A stretch of DNA of 64,000 nt from Bradyrhizobium barranii subsp. barranii (GCF_017565645.3 NZ_CP086136.1:10275501-10339500), one strand, 5' to 3'. Counted from the stretch's first letter, positions 15,762-24,897 are shown. Numbers and translations are program-made. Notes: generated by a model from the letters alone, not told the origin.

Positions 15762-17105
15762 ATGACGCATGACGCCGTCACGCTGCAATCGCCGGCGGAC
15801 GCGCGCAGCGAGCTGATCGGCGTTGCGCCGACCGACGACGAGACCAACCGCAAGAACATGGCGCTGCTGATCCAGCTGCGCTGGACCGCGGTGGTCGGGC
15901 AGATCGTGACCATCGGCGGCGTGCATTTTGGCCTGGGTATTCCCCTGCCATTGGAACGGATGGGCGCGGTGATCGGCGCGCTGCTGCTGCTCAACGTCTC
16001 CAGCCTCGTCTGGGTGCGCCATCGCGCCGCGATCACCAACAACGAGCTGCTGGTCGCCTTGATGCTCGATGTCGCCGCGCTGACGGCGCAGCTCTACCTC
16101 AGCGGCGGCGCCACCAATCCCTTCACCTCGCTGTTCCTGCTCCAGGTGACGCTGGGCGCGGTGCTGCTTAATGCCCGTTCGACCTGGTCGCTGGTCGCAC
16201 TGACCTGCGCGAGTTTCATCTGGCTGACCATGGCCTACCGGCCGCTCGACCTGCCGCCGAACCCGATCAGCGAGGCCTACAGTCTCACCGTGACCGGCAT
16301 GCTGCTGGGCTTCGTCCTCAACGCCGTGCTGCTGGTCGTGTTCGTCACCCGGATCAACAGGAATTTGCGCGAGCGCGATGCGCATCTGGCGGCATTGCGC
16401 CAGCATGCGGCCGAGCAGGACCACATCGTCCGCATGGGCCTGCTCGCCTCCGGCGCTGCGCATGAACTCGGCACGCCGCTCGCCTCGCTGTCGGTCATCC
16501 TCAGCGACTGGCGCCGCATGCCCGATCTCGCCGCCGATCAGGAACTTGCCGAGGATCTCGCGGAGATGGAAACCTCTCTGCAACGCTGCAAGACCATCGT
16601 GACGGGCATCCTGGTGTCGGCGGGCGAAGCGCGCGGCGAAGGCTCCTCGCCGACGACGGTGACGGCCTTCGTCACCGCGCTGGTGAACGAGTGGCGCGAC
16701 GCACGCTCGGCCCGCACGCTCTATTTCGTCAACACGTTCGGCGAGGACGTCGCGATCGTCTCCGACGTCGCGCTGAAGCAGGTGATCTTCAACGTACTCG
16801 ACAATGCCTATGAGGTCTCGCGCGAATGGGTGGAGCTGCTGGCCGAGCGCGAGGGCGACAATCTCGTGCTGTCGATCAGCGATCGCGGCCCGGGCTTTGC
16901 GCCGGAGATGCTGGCGCAACTGGGAAAACCCTATCACTCGAGCAAGGGCCGCGCCGGCGGCGGGCTCGGCCTGTTCCTGGTGATGAACGTCGTGCGCAAG
17001 CTCGGCGGCAGCGTGACCGCCGAGAACCACAGGAAGCGTGGCGCCACCGTCCGCCTGACGCTGCCGCTCGCAACGCTCGCGATCGGAGGAAATTTTGACG
17101 CCTGA
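15762..17105 (+). CDS. regS: Redox-sensing histidine kinase of the RegB/PrrB/ActS/RegS family
   Basis: About 447 residues: several N-terminal membrane helices, then the GGATNPFTSLFLLQV segment (GGxxNPF is the quinone-binding motif of RegB). The H-box AAHELGTPLASLSVI has its His near residue 234, and the conserved QRCKTIVTGIL region carries the cytosolic redox-active cysteine of RegB. N, G1 and G2 ATP boxes follow (FNVLDNAYE, ISDRGPGF, GGLGLFLV). It senses the state of the quinone pool, which the Cyo oxidase encoded upstream drains. An earlier ATG at 15726 overlaps surf1 and is the alternative start. The response regulator frame overlaps its end. Confidence 0.9.
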   Translation: MTHDAVTLQSPADARSELIGVAPTDDETNRKNMALLIQLRWTAVVGQIVTIGGVHFGLGIPLPLERMGAVIGALLLLNVSSLVWVRHRAAITNNELLVALMLDVAALTAQLYLSGGATNPFTSLFLLQVTLGAVLLNARSTWSLVALTCASFIWLTMAYRPLDLPPNPISEAYSLTVTGMLLGFVLNAVLLVVFVTRINRNLRERDAHLAALRQHAAEQDHIVRMGLLASGAAHELGTPLASLSVILSDWRRMPDLAADQELAEDLAEMETSLQRCKTIVTGILVSAGEARGEGSSPTTVTAFVTALVNEWRDARSARTLYFVNTFGEDVAIVSDVALKQVIFNVLDNAYEVSREWVELLAEREGDNLVLSISDRGPGFAPEMLAQLGKPYHSSKGRAGGGLGLFLVMNVVRKLGGSVTAENHRKRGATVRLTLPLATLAIGGNFDA

Positions 17106-17628
17106 CCGTTCGCTCATCGTCGTCGAGGACGATGCCGGCTTCGCGCGCACGCTGAAGCGCTCGTTCGAGCGCCGCGGCTACGACGTCGTCCTCGCAGCTT
17201 CGATCGAAGAGGTGCGGAAGGTGCTGGAGGAGCGATCCTTTGGACACGCGGTGGTCGATCTCAAGCTCGGCGGCGCCTCGGGCCTCGCCTGCGTCGAGCT
17301 GCTGCACACGCACGATCCGGAGATGCTGATCGTGGTACTGACCGGCTTTGCCAGCATCTCCACCGCCGTCGAGGCGATCAAGCTCGGCGCCTGCCACTAC
17401 CTGGCAAAGCCGTCGAACACCGACGATATCGAAGCCGCCTTCAACAAGGCCGAAGGCAACGCCGAAGTCGCACTCGATGCACGGCCGACCTCGATCAAGA
17501 CGCTGGAATGGGAGCGCATCCACCAGACGCTGATCGAGACCGATTTCAACATCTCGGAAGCGGCGAGACGATTGGGCATGCACCGGCGCACGCTGGCAAG
17601 AAAGCTCGAGAAGCGGCCGGTGAAGTGA
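17095..17628 (+). CDS. regR: Response regulator of the RegA/PrrA/ActR/RegR family
   Basis: 177 residues: receiver domain with the acidic pair ED (residues 11-12), phospho-acceptor Asp55 in VVDLKLGG and the conserved lysine in YLAKP. A short linker leads to a Fis-type helix-turn-helix (ISEAARRLGMHRRTLARKL). The architecture and the near-invariant HTH mark the RegA family, which switches respiration, nitrogen fixation and carbon fixation genes with redox state. The start is a TTG at 17095 preceded by a good GGAGGA, overlapping the kinase stop by 11 bases. In Bradyrhizobium the orthologous pair is called RegSR and controls nifA. Confidence 0.92.
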   Translation: MTPDRSLIVVEDDAGFARTLKRSFERRGYDVVLAASIEEVRKVLEERSFGHAVVDLKLGGASGLACVELLHTHDPEMLIVVLTGFASISTAVEAIKLGACHYLAKPSNTDDIEAAFNKAEGNAEVALDARPTSIKTLEWERIHQTLIETDFNISEAARRLGMHRRTLARKLEKRPVK

Positions 17629-17630
17629 GC

Positions 17631-18521
17631 CTAGGACGACGCCGTCGCGAGCTTGCCGACCTCGGAGAGAAGCAACTTCAGGATCGGGGATTGATTCGCC
17701 TTGTGATAGGCGACAACGAGATCAAGCTTGGGTGCTTCTCCCCGCACCGGCCGGGTGGTGATGGTCTCCGGCAAATATCGCTTCGTGTAGGCCGGCAGCA
17801 TCATGACGCCGCGCGTCGACGCAATCATCGAGATCGCGTGGACGACGTTGTGCACTTCGCGATCGGGCTTGAGGTCGATTCCGGTCCGGCTGAAATAATC
17901 CAGAACGATACGGCGAACCGCGGGAGCGGATTTGGACGGTAGGTAGAAGGTCTCGTCCCTGATCTCCTCGGGCGCCACCGCGGCTTGCGATGCCAGCCGA
18001 TGGTCGCTCGGAAAGACGAAGACCAGCGGATCGGTGCGCACGCGCCGGCAGACCAGATCTTCCATGTGCTCTTCCGACCGGATGAAGGCAGCATCGAGCT
18101 TTCGCCGCATCAGGGCCTTGGCAAGCGAGGGCGAATAATCGCTCGACAGGCGGATATCGATGCCGGGAAATGCGTCGCGCAGAATGCGATCCACCTCGGG
18201 CAGCAGGTCGATTTCGGCGCCCGACAGAAAGCCCAACGAGAAAGCGGGCTGCGGGGGCTGCGCGGCACGGAGCGCCGCTTCCTTGGCAGCCTCCGCCTGA
18301 AGCAGCGCCATTCTGGCGTGCTCGAGAAAGGCCTTGCCGGCCGCCGTCAGCGCGATGCCTTGGGCGCTGCGGTTCATCAAGGGAACGCCGACCTCCCGTT
18401 CGAGATCCCGGATTTGCCGGCTGAGCGACGGTTGCGACGTGTGCAGCTTCTGCTCGGCCGCAACAGTCAAACTGCCCGCATCGGCAACGGCGACGAAATA
18501 GCGGAGATGCCGAAGCTCCAT
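17631..18521 (-). CDS. LysR-type transcriptional regulator
   Basis: About 296 residues. The N-terminal winged HTH (LRHLRYFVAVADAGSLTVAA to VPLMNRS, residues 3-55) is followed by a co-inducer-binding domain. The start at 18521 (MELRHLRYF) is the standard LysR start; the frame stays open to 18575 but the extra 18 residues are not part of the family. The short gap of 128 bases to the divergent exported-protein gene at 18650 is the usual LysR layout, so it probably regulates that gene. It converges on regR with a gap of only 2 bases. Confidence 0.92.
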   Translation of the reverse strand: MELRHLRYFVAVADAGSLTVAAEQKLHTSQPSLSRQIRDLEREVGVPLMNRSAQGIALTAAGKAFLEHARMALLQAEAAKEAALRAAQPPQPAFSLGFLSGAEIDLLPEVDRILRDAFPGIDIRLSSDYSPSLAKALMRRKLDAAFIRSEEHMEDLVCRRVRTDPLVFVFPSDHRLASQAAVAPEEIRDETFYLPSKSAPAVRRIVLDYFSRTGIDLKPDREVHNVVHAISMIASTRGVMMLPAYTKRYLPETITTRPVRGEAPKLDLVVAYHKANQSPILKLLLSEVGKLATASS

Positions 18522-18610
18522 CGCGATCTCCCATATCTCGCAGGCATGGGGCCAGCTTACAAAGTCTTTTTCCAAGCGGCCAGCTGCCCGTATAGCCGGC
18601 GTGAACGAAG

Positions 18611-18627
18611 TCTGCCTGGCAGGCAGA
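18611..18627. promoter_or_regulatory. Inverted repeat between the LysR gene and its divergent neighbour
   Basis: TCTGCC and GGCAGA flank TGGCA, giving a perfect 6-bp inverted repeat in the 128-base divergent gap. It is a candidate LysR or repressor site, although it lies only 22 bases upstream of the ATG at 18650, which is close for an activator site. Confidence 0.35.
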
Positions 18628-18649
18628 GGCGCACGGGAGCGAGCTTCAC

Positions 18650-19321
18650 ATGCTCAAGAGCATTCAAACGTCTCTGCTGATCCTCACGCTGGCGGGATCT
18701 GGCGAAGTGGCTGCGCAATCCTCCAACACGCAGGCAAAGGCAAACAACATGGAACTGGATGTGACAGGATTGAAGCAGGCGTTGCTCGGCGACTGGGAAA
18801 GCATCGCACCGGAGGTGCGCCCGAGCGCGGCGAAGAACGCCGATGGCACGCTCAAGCCGTTCTATCTCAAGCGGGCCTTCAAATATCTCCCCTCCGACCG
18901 TTTCGAGCTCGAGATCGTCAACTCGGCCGATCCCTACAGCGCCGTGCCGCTCGCGCGGATCAGGATTGGCGGCCATATGCTGTGGAGGGGTGCGCATCCC
19001 ATCGCTCCGGGCGCGCAGAAGGTCGACTTCGTTGCCGACGAGACCTACGAGGTTACGCCGCTGGCACAGGGATTTGCCGATGTGCTCAACAAGGTCGCCG
19101 CGGTCGGATATGCACCGTGGGACGTTGGCGCGCCCCAGAGCATCTTCGGCAAGACCTTCGCTCCCTTCGGTCTCGCCGAGGCCACGAACTTCATGGAATA
19201 TGATCTCGTCTATCTCAGGGGCGACCTCCTGTTCTGGGGCGCCCGCAACATCGACGGCCGTGGCTTTGACACCGAGCAGAACCGGCCGACCAATTTGCAG
19301 ATTCCGCTGATCAGGAAGTGA
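18650..19321 (+). CDS. Exported protein of unknown function
   Basis: 223 residues with a Sec-type signal (MLKSIQTSLLILTLAGSGEVAAQ). The mature part holds no motif I recognise. It contains alternating strands such as YLKRAFKYLPSDRFELEIVN and FMEYDLVYLRGDLLFWGARN, and the total length would suit a lipocalin-like or other beta-barrel fold, but that is only an impression. Being divergent from a LysR gene, it is probably a LysR target. A hairpin terminator follows at 19441. Confidence 0.7.
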   Translation: MLKSIQTSLLILTLAGSGEVAAQSSNTQAKANNMELDVTGLKQALLGDWESIAPEVRPSAAKNADGTLKPFYLKRAFKYLPSDRFELEIVNSADPYSAVPLARIRIGGHMLWRGAHPIAPGAQKVDFVADETYEVTPLAQGFADVLNKVAAVGYAPWDVGAPQSIFGKTFAPFGLAEATNFMEYDLVYLRGDLLFWGARNIDGRGFDTEQNRPTNLQIPLIRK

Positions 19322-19440
19322 CTCGGGTCAAGTTCGTCACACTCTCCCTCGACGCGATGCCCTCAACACGGGGCCTGAACACCCGTGGCCGTGCGAACGC
19401 ATGGATTGCACCGTCACAAAGCCTGATCCGCTCAAAACAA

Positions 19441-19468
19441 AAAAGCCCGGCCAACCGGCCGGGCTTTT
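19441..19468. terminator. Bidirectional intrinsic terminator
   Basis: AAAAGCCCGGCC pairs with GGCCGGGCTTTT across an AACC loop, so A- and T-runs flank the stem on both strands. It lies between the plus-strand exported protein (stop 19321) and the minus-strand carD (stop 19498) and can serve both. Confidence 0.85.
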
Positions 19469-19497
19469 GATTGCTTGCAATCGACGCTGCGAGACGC

Positions 19498-20493
19498 TTA
19501 CGCGGCCTCGTCGGCGACGGCGGTGTCGTCGCCATCGGTATCGCCGTCGGCATCCGCCTCGCCCTCGCCGTCGGCGGCTTCCGCCTTGGCGTTGGTGCGG
19601 CGCGGGCTCTTGGCGAGCTGGGCCTCAATCTCCTTGACCGCTTCGGTCTCGGTCGAGTGCTGCACAACCGCGATCTCGCGGGAGAGACGATCGAGCGCCG
19701 CTTCATAGAGCTGACGTTCAGAGTACGACTGCTCGGGCTGCGACTCGGAACGGTAGAGGTCGCGCACGACTTCCGCGATCGCGACGATGTCGCCCGAATT
19801 GATCTTTGCTTCGTATTCCTGGGCGCGGCGCGACCACATGGTGCGCTTGACGCGGGCGCGGCCCTTCAACGTCTCCAGCGCCTTCTTCACCAGCGCGGGG
19901 TCGGACAGCTTGCGCATGCCGACGTTCGCGACCTTGGCGGTCGGCACGCGCAGCGTCATCTTGTCCTTGATGAAATTGATGACGAACAGCTCGAGCTTCG
20001 CACCGGCGATCTCCTGCTCCTCGATGGCCAGGATCTGGCCAACGCCGTGAGCGGGATAGACGACGAATTCGTTGGCCTTGAAGCCCTGGCGCTGGGTCAC
20101 GACCTTCTTTTCCTCGACCTTCGGCGCGGGTGCAGCAGCCTTCACGGCCGGCTTCGCAGCAGCAACGGGGGCTTTGGCAGGGGCGGCAGCAGCAACAGGA
20201 GCCTTCGGAGCAACGGGCTTGGCAGCGGAAGCCTTGGCAGCAGCAGGCTTGGCAACGGTCGCTTTCGCGGCCGGTTTGGCAGTCTTGTGAGGCATTGCGC
20301 TTCTTTTGTTCTTCGAGGACTTTGCAGCCGGTGCCTTAGTCGCGGTCCGACCCTTGGATGCGCTACGGCTGGCCGCGGCGACTTTTTTGGCCTCCTTATG
20401 GGAAGCCCTCGCTGAAGTACTCTTTTTACGCGTTTTCTGTGACACAGCCTGCGCGCGGAAACTGCCACGCCCCTGTTCGACATTTGGTTTCAC
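19498..20493 (-). CDS. carD: CarD-family RNA polymerase-binding regulator with long Lys/Ala-rich N-terminus
   Basis: 331 residues. The CarD/TRCF-interacting domain begins near residue 135 (FKANEFVVYPAHGVGQILAI) and is followed by the helical DNA-binding part (TMWSRRAQEYEAKINSGD, DIVAIAEVVRDLYR). CarD stabilises open promoter complexes, especially at rRNA promoters. The first ~130 residues are almost only K, A, P and S, histone H1-like, and the C-terminus is acidic (DGEGEADADGDTDGDD). An inner ATG at 20295 is a possible alternative start, but the promoter at 20544-20571 gives a leader of about 45 bases to the ATG at 20493. It is followed on its 3' side by the terminator at 19441. Confidence 0.9.
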   Translation of the reverse strand: MKPNVEQGRGSFRAQAVSQKTRKKSTSARASHKEAKKVAAASRSASKGRTATKAPAAKSSKNKRSAMPHKTAKPAAKATVAKPAAAKASAAKPVAPKAPVAAAAPAKAPVAAAKPAVKAAAPAPKVEEKKVVTQRQGFKANEFVVYPAHGVGQILAIEEQEIAGAKLELFVINFIKDKMTLRVPTAKVANVGMRKLSDPALVKKALETLKGRARVKRTMWSRRAQEYEAKINSGDIVAIAEVVRDLYRSESQPEQSYSERQLYEAALDRLSREIAVVQHSTETEAVKEIEAQLAKSPRRTNAKAEAADGEGEADADGDTDGDDTAVADEAA

Positions 20494-20534
20494 GGGAACC
20501 CAACGGGGCCAACTGGGCTGACGGGGTTCAGCTT

Positions 20535-20556
20535 AATGTGCTCAATATAGCACATT
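20535..20556. promoter_or_regulatory. carD: Inverted repeat over the -10 of the carD promoter
   Basis: AATGTGCT and AGCACATT (8 bp, perfect) flank CAATAT. On the minus strand a TATATT -10 (20549-20544) lies in the middle of the repeat and a TTGATT -35 lies at 20571-20566, spaced by 16 bases. A protein bound to the repeat would block the promoter. No other sign of the regulator is visible. Confidence 0.6.
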
Positions 20557-20639
20557 TCCTGCAAAAATCAATGATTTAGGGGTCTTGAGGGCTGGTTTTC
20601 GGCGCAGACGAAGGTATTAGGGTTAAGTTTGGGCGAGAA

Positions 20640-20978
20640 TTAGTCTCCCGAGCCCGGGTTCGGAGAAAAATATTTCTCGAACTTTCCTTCCTGGCCGTCG
20701 AATTCCTTCGCGTCGGGGGGTGATTCTTTCTTCTGGGTGATGTTCGGCCAGCTTTTGGCGTAGTCGGCGTTGACCTGGAGCCACTTTTCGAGGCCCGGTT
20801 CCGTGTCCGGCTTGATGGCGTCGGCGGGGCATTCCGGCTCGCACACGCCGCAGTCGATGCACTCGTCAGGATGGATGACGAGCATGTTCTCGCCCTCGTA
20901 GAAACAGTCGACCGGGCAGACCTCGACGCAGTCGGTATACTTGCACTTGATGCAGGCTTCAGTGACGACGTAAGTCAT
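20640..20978 (-). CDS. fdxA: FdxA-type 7Fe-8S ferredoxin
   Basis: 112 residues beginning [20 protein letters not shown]. Cysteines at 9, 12, 17, 21 and 25 and the second set at 40, 43, 46 and 50 ([12 protein letters not shown]) give the [3Fe-4S]/[4Fe-4S] pattern of the Azotobacter-type ferredoxin I family. The length and the variable acidic tail are usual for rhizobial FdxA. It is a cytosolic electron carrier. It lies between the S4 gene and carD on the same strand, with 132 bases to the S4 gene; that gap and the CarD promoter suggest partly separate transcription. Confidence 0.94.
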   Translation of the reverse strand: MTYVVTEACIKCKYTDCVEVCPVDCFYEGENMLVIHPDECIDCGVCEPECPADAIKPDTEPGLEKWLQVNADYAKSWPNITQKKESPPDAKEFDGQEGKFEKYFSPNPGSGD

Positions 20979-21110
20979 CCAACGCTCCGAAAAGCTCTTT
21001 TAAAAGTCGCGGCTTGCGTAGCGCGGATGGCCCGGCGCCGCAAGGTCGGGAACGGCCGATCATGACGGCTTTACGCGTTTGATCGACCAAGAAATGAATT
21101 CAAAGCGCAA

Positions 21111-21386
21111 TTAATTGCGCTTCGCTTCGCTCAGCTCCTCGTAGAGCACGCGGGCCGAGGCGGCATCGCCGCGGCGCTCGTTGAAAGCGGTTACTTTCAG
21201 CACGCGCACGGTACGATCGAGCGCGATGGTGATCACGTCGCCGATCTTGATCGCATGGCCCGGCGACTTCTCGCGCGTACCGTTGATGCGAACGTGGCCG
21301 GACTCAACAAGTTCGGCCGCGGAGGTGCGCGCCTTCACCACCCGCGCGTGCCACAGCCATTTGTCGAGGCGCTGCCGCTCGGTCGT
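21111..21386 (-). CDS. S4-domain RNA-binding protein (Hsp15/RlmB-associated type), probable ACG start
   Basis: 91 residues if it starts at 21386. The S4 domain opens TERQRLDKWLWHARVVK and runs through ESGHVRINGTREKSPGHAIK, as in heat-shock protein 15, which binds stalled 50S subunits. The first usual start codon is a GTG at 21341, which would cut away the first S4 helix. In the place where a homologue would have ATG there is ACG, 7 bases after a perfect AAGGAG. It begins 4 bases after the helicase stop, so the two are translationally coupled. See the finding on this start. Confidence 0.82.
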   Translation of the reverse strand, partial: TTERQRLDKWLWHARVVKARTSAAELVESGHVRINGTREKSPGHAIKIGDVITIALDRTVRVLKVTAFNERRGDAASARVLYEELSEAKRN

Positions 21387-21390
21387 GGGA

Positions 21391-24300
21391 TCACTCCTTG
21401 CGACCGGACAGCTGCTCTTTCAGCGCAGCAAGCTTTGCGAAGGGCGAGTTCGGATCGGCCGGACGATCGCGCTCGCGCGGGTTCGCGCTCGAGGCGTAGG
21501 GGCGCAGCGACGGCCCGCCCTGACGGTCGCGGCCCTTGTCGCGGTCACGACCGCGATTGTCGCGGCCCTTGTCGCGATCGCCGCCGAACTTGCCCTTGTT
21601 GCGATCGCGATCCTTGTTGTCGCGATCCTTGCCTTCGAAGCGGCGGTTCTTGTCGTCGCGCCCTTCCTGGCGCGGCGCGCCTTCGGCACCACCTTCGCGC
21701 GGCTTGCGGAAATCCTTTGCCCCATCCCTGCGATGACCGCCGCCGTGACGATGGCGCTCATTGCGCTTCTCGCCGTCGGCTGACGGCGCGGCCTCGCCTT
21801 CGGCGGGGGCGGCGCCAGCTTCGGCACCGGCCTGCTGCGGGCGCTGATTGTGGTGACGCTGATGGCGATGCCGCTCGTGGCGCGGCTTGCGATCGTCGTG
21901 ACGGCCGCCGGGACGCCAGACCTCGACGAGCTCGGGCTCGCCAGGCACAGCGGCAGCCTCGACCGGCGCGGCGGCATCGGCGGATGCAGCGGCTTCCGTT
22001 GCAGCGGCCCCGGCGGGAGCGGCTTCCACCGCCTCGGTGGGCGCAGCAGCCTCTTCCGCGGGCGGCGCGATGCCGGGGGCATCCTCGGGCGTGACGGGGG
22101 CATCAGGCGATGCTTCGAGCGCCGGCTCTTCATGCGCGGGCTCGTCGTGCTGCTCCATGCCGGGCGCGTCTTCGACGGTGACGGGCTCGGCGGCGGCTTC
22201 GATCGCGGTGTCCGCGCTTGCGGCGGCATCATCGGTCGCAGTCGGTTCAGTCGGAGCCTCTGCGCTTGCTTCGGCAGCCGGCGTCTCCGCGGCGGCAGCC
22301 ACCGGCTTCGGCGGCAGCGGCGCACGCTTCTCCATGCGATAGCCGAGCGCGCGCAACACCGAGGCGAAATCCTCGCCGGCCGAGCCGGTGAGCGAGGTCA
22401 TCGCCTGCGTCACCACAAAGCTGCGGCCGTCAAACGCGCCGGCGGGCTTTTCGCCGGGCGAGTTCTCGCGCCAGGCCAGCGCCGGGCGGATCAGATCGGC
22501 AAGGCGCTCCAGGATGTCGACGCGCACGGCGCGCTCGCCGGCCTGCTTGTAGCCGAGCACGCGATACGCATCGCGCGGCAGCTGCTTGTCGACCGGGAAC
22601 GAGGTGCGGCCCGAAGATGCCAGATGCTGCGCGCCCGACAGCGAGGACAGATCGACATTGTCCTGCTTCAGCGCCCACAGCAGTGCGGCCAGCGCGCGTC
22701 CGGCGGGCTTGAGCAGGCCGGGGAAATAGATGTGATAGGCGCCGAAACGGACGCCGTATTTGCGCAACACGGCACGCGAGGGCTGGTCGAGATCCTTCAG
22801 CTCGTTCGCAATCTTCGGCCGTTCGAGCACGCCGAGCGCCTCGACCAGCTGATAGGCGATGCCGCGGGCAATGCCGGTGACGTCCTCGGCCTTCGAGAGC
22901 TCGAACATCGGCCCGAGCAGCTTTTCGATATGCGTCTTGAGCCAGAGCTCGAGCCGGGCCTGCACCTTCTCACGCGGCGCACCGGTGAGGCGCTCGTCGG
23001 AGATGATGCGAATGCGCGGATGCAGCGCCTCCTCCGCGGCAGACAGGCGCGCCACGGCATCGCCGGTCCAACGGATCGTGCCTTCCGAGGTCAGCACGAA
23101 CTGATCGTCCGGCGCATTGCCCAGTTTTTCGGCGCGCGCGTTGATCTCGCCGGCGAGCACCGCTTGCGCTGCAGCCTGCAAGGCTTTCGCATCGGAGCCT
23201 GCTTCCGCCGCATCCGGTGCAAAGGTGAAGCCATCGAGGCGGCCGATGACATGGCCTTCGACGATGACTTCGCCGGTCTTGCCGATTTCAGTATTCAAGC
23301 TCGTGTTCTCCCGCAGGCGGCGCATCAATACACTGGTCCGGCGATCAACGAAACGCTCAGTCAAGCGTTCATGGAGCGCATCCGATAATTTATTTTCGAC
23401 CTCGCGGGCGATCCCCTGCCAGCGTTCGGGGTCTTTCAGCCAGTCCGGGCGGTTGGCGACGAAGGTCCAGGTGCGGATCTGAGCGATCCGGGCCGACAGC
23501 GTGTCGATGTCACCGTCGATACGGTCGGCCTGGTCCACCTGGGCCGCAAACCAGGAATCGGGGATGCAGCCCTTCTGCATCAGGAAGCCGTAGAGCGTGG
23601 TGACGAGCTCGGCATGGGCCGCCGGCGACAGTTTTCGGTAATCGGGGACCTGGCAGGCCTCCCACAGCCGTTCCACGGCCGCCTTGCCATGCGCGATATC
23701 GCGCACCTCGACGTCGCGGGCGGCGTGGTCGAGCACGCGCATGTCCTCGGCGATCGGCGCGCGCGTCAGAGCCTCATGGCCGGGCGACTGGTTCAGGGAC
23801 ACCTGGAGCGCGCCGAGCGAGGCGAAATCCAGCTTCGCATTGCGCCATTGCAGCATCTTCACGTTGTCGAAGGTGTGGTTCTGCAGCGCGTTGACGAGCT
23901 CGGGCTCGAACGGCCCGCAGCGGCCCGTCGTCCCGAAAGTACCGTTGCGGGTGGCGCGGCCCGCACGCCCGGCGATCTGCGCGAATTCGGCCGGCGTCAG
24001 GCGGCGGAACTGGTAGCCGTCGAACTTGCGGTCCGAGGCGAAGGCGACGTGGTCGACGTCGAGATTGAGGCCCATGCCGACGGCGTCGGTGGCGACGAGG
24101 TAGTCGACGTCGCCGTTCTGGAACATCTCCACCTGCGCATTGCGCGTGCGGGGCGACAGCGATCCCAGCACCACGGCCGCGCCGCCATGCTGGCGGCGGA
24201 TCAGCTCGGCGATGGCGTAGACCTCATCTGCCGAGAAGGCGACGATGGCGGTGCGCCGCGGCTGGCGCGTGATCTTGCGGTCGCCGGCGAATTCCAGCTG

Positions 24301-24780
24301 CGACAGGCGCGGCCGCGTGATCATGGACACGCCGGGCAGCAGCCGCTCGATGATCGGGCGCATCGTGGCCGCGCCCAACAGCAGCGTCTCGTCGCGGCCG
24401 CGGCGGTTGAGGATGCGGTCGGTGAAGACGTGGCCGCGCTCCAGGTCAGACGCGATCTGGACCTCGTCGACGGCAAGGAAGGAGACGTCGAGATCGCGCG
24501 GCATCGCCTCGACGGTCGAGACCCAATAGCGCGGGTTCTTCGGCTTGATCTTCTCTTCGCCCGTGATCAGCGCGACGGCCTCGCTGCCGACCCGTGCGGC
24601 GATCTTGTTATAGACCTCGCGCGCGAGCAGCCGCAGCGGCAGCCCGATCACGCCAGAGGGATGCGCGAGCATCCGCTCGATGGCGAGATGGGTCTTGCCG
24701 GTGTTGGTCGGCCCGAGCACTGCAGTGACGCCCGCGCCGGGTGCGCGCTCGGAGGCGAAGGGGGAGGAGGAGAAGGCCAT
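21391..24780 (-). CDS. Suv3-like DEAD/DEVQ helicase with long disordered tail
   Basis: 1129 residues. Walker A GPTNTGKT lies at 23-30, the DEVQ motif is in FLAVDEVQIASDLERGH, the SAT-equivalent is LLLGAATMRP, and motif VI is QIAGRAGRATRNG. These match the Suv3/MPH1-type RNA helicase family found in alphaproteobacteria. Beyond residue ~800 the sequence turns low-complexity: Ala/Glu-rich, then a WRPGG element, then a charged R/D/K/G-rich part (DRDKGRDNRGRDRDKGRDR) that looks like a disordered RNA-binding tail. The role is probably RNA turnover or ribosome metabolism, fitting the coupled S4 gene. It is the first gene of the minus-strand run helicase-S4-fdxA-carD. Confidence 0.9.
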   Translation of the reverse strand: MAFSSSPFASERAPGAGVTAVLGPTNTGKTHLAIERMLAHPSGVIGLPLRLLAREVYNKIAARVGSEAVALITGEEKIKPKNPRYWVSTVEAMPRDLDVSFLAVDEVQIASDLERGHVFTDRILNRRGRDETLLLGAATMRPIIERLLPGVSMITRPRLSQLEFAGDRKITRQPRRTAIVAFSADEVYAIAELIRRQHGGAAVVLGSLSPRTRNAQVEMFQNGDVDYLVATDAVGMGLNLDVDHVAFASDRKFDGYQFRRLTPAEFAQIAGRAGRATRNGTFGTTGRCGPFEPELVNALQNHTFDNVKMLQWRNAKLDFASLGALQVSLNQSPGHEALTRAPIAEDMRVLDHAARDVEVRDIAHGKAAVERLWEACQVPDYRKLSPAAHAELVTTLYGFLMQKGCIPDSWFAAQVDQADRIDGDIDTLSARIAQIRTWTFVANRPDWLKDPERWQGIAREVENKLSDALHERLTERFVDRRTSVLMRRLRENTSLNTEIGKTGEVIVEGHVIGRLDGFTFAPDAAEAGSDAKALQAAAQAVLAGEINARAEKLGNAPDDQFVLTSEGTIRWTGDAVARLSAAEEALHPRIRIISDERLTGAPREKVQARLELWLKTHIEKLLGPMFELSKAEDVTGIARGIAYQLVEALGVLERPKIANELKDLDQPSRAVLRKYGVRFGAYHIYFPGLLKPAGRALAALLWALKQDNVDLSSLSGAQHLASSGRTSFPVDKQLPRDAYRVLGYKQAGERAVRVDILERLADLIRPALAWRENSPGEKPAGAFDGRSFVVTQAMTSLTGSAGEDFASVLRALGYRMEKRAPLPPKPVAAAAETPAAEASAEAPTEPTATDDAAASADTAIEAAAEPVTVEDAPGMEQHDEPAHEEPALEASPDAPVTPEDAPGIAPPAEEAAAPTEAVEAAPAGAAATEAAASADAAAPVEAAAVPGEPELVEVWRPGGRHDDRKPRHERHRHQRHHNQRPQQAGAEAGAAPAEGEAAPSADGEKRNERHRHGGGHRRDGAKDFRKPREGGAEGAPRQEGRDDKNRRFEGKDRDNKDRDRNKGKFGGDRDKGRDNRGRDRDKGRDRQGGPSLRPYASSANPRERDRPADPNSPFAKLAALKEQLSGRKE

Positions 24781-24897
24781 GTCTGGGGATTAGGTAGTGG
24801 CGATTTGGGCGAATGTCAGTGCTGCTTTGGGGTGTGTTGAGGGCTGGGAGGTGTCGGCCATGTCTCCGAACGCTACGCTGCAGCCAAGCATTCCGCT

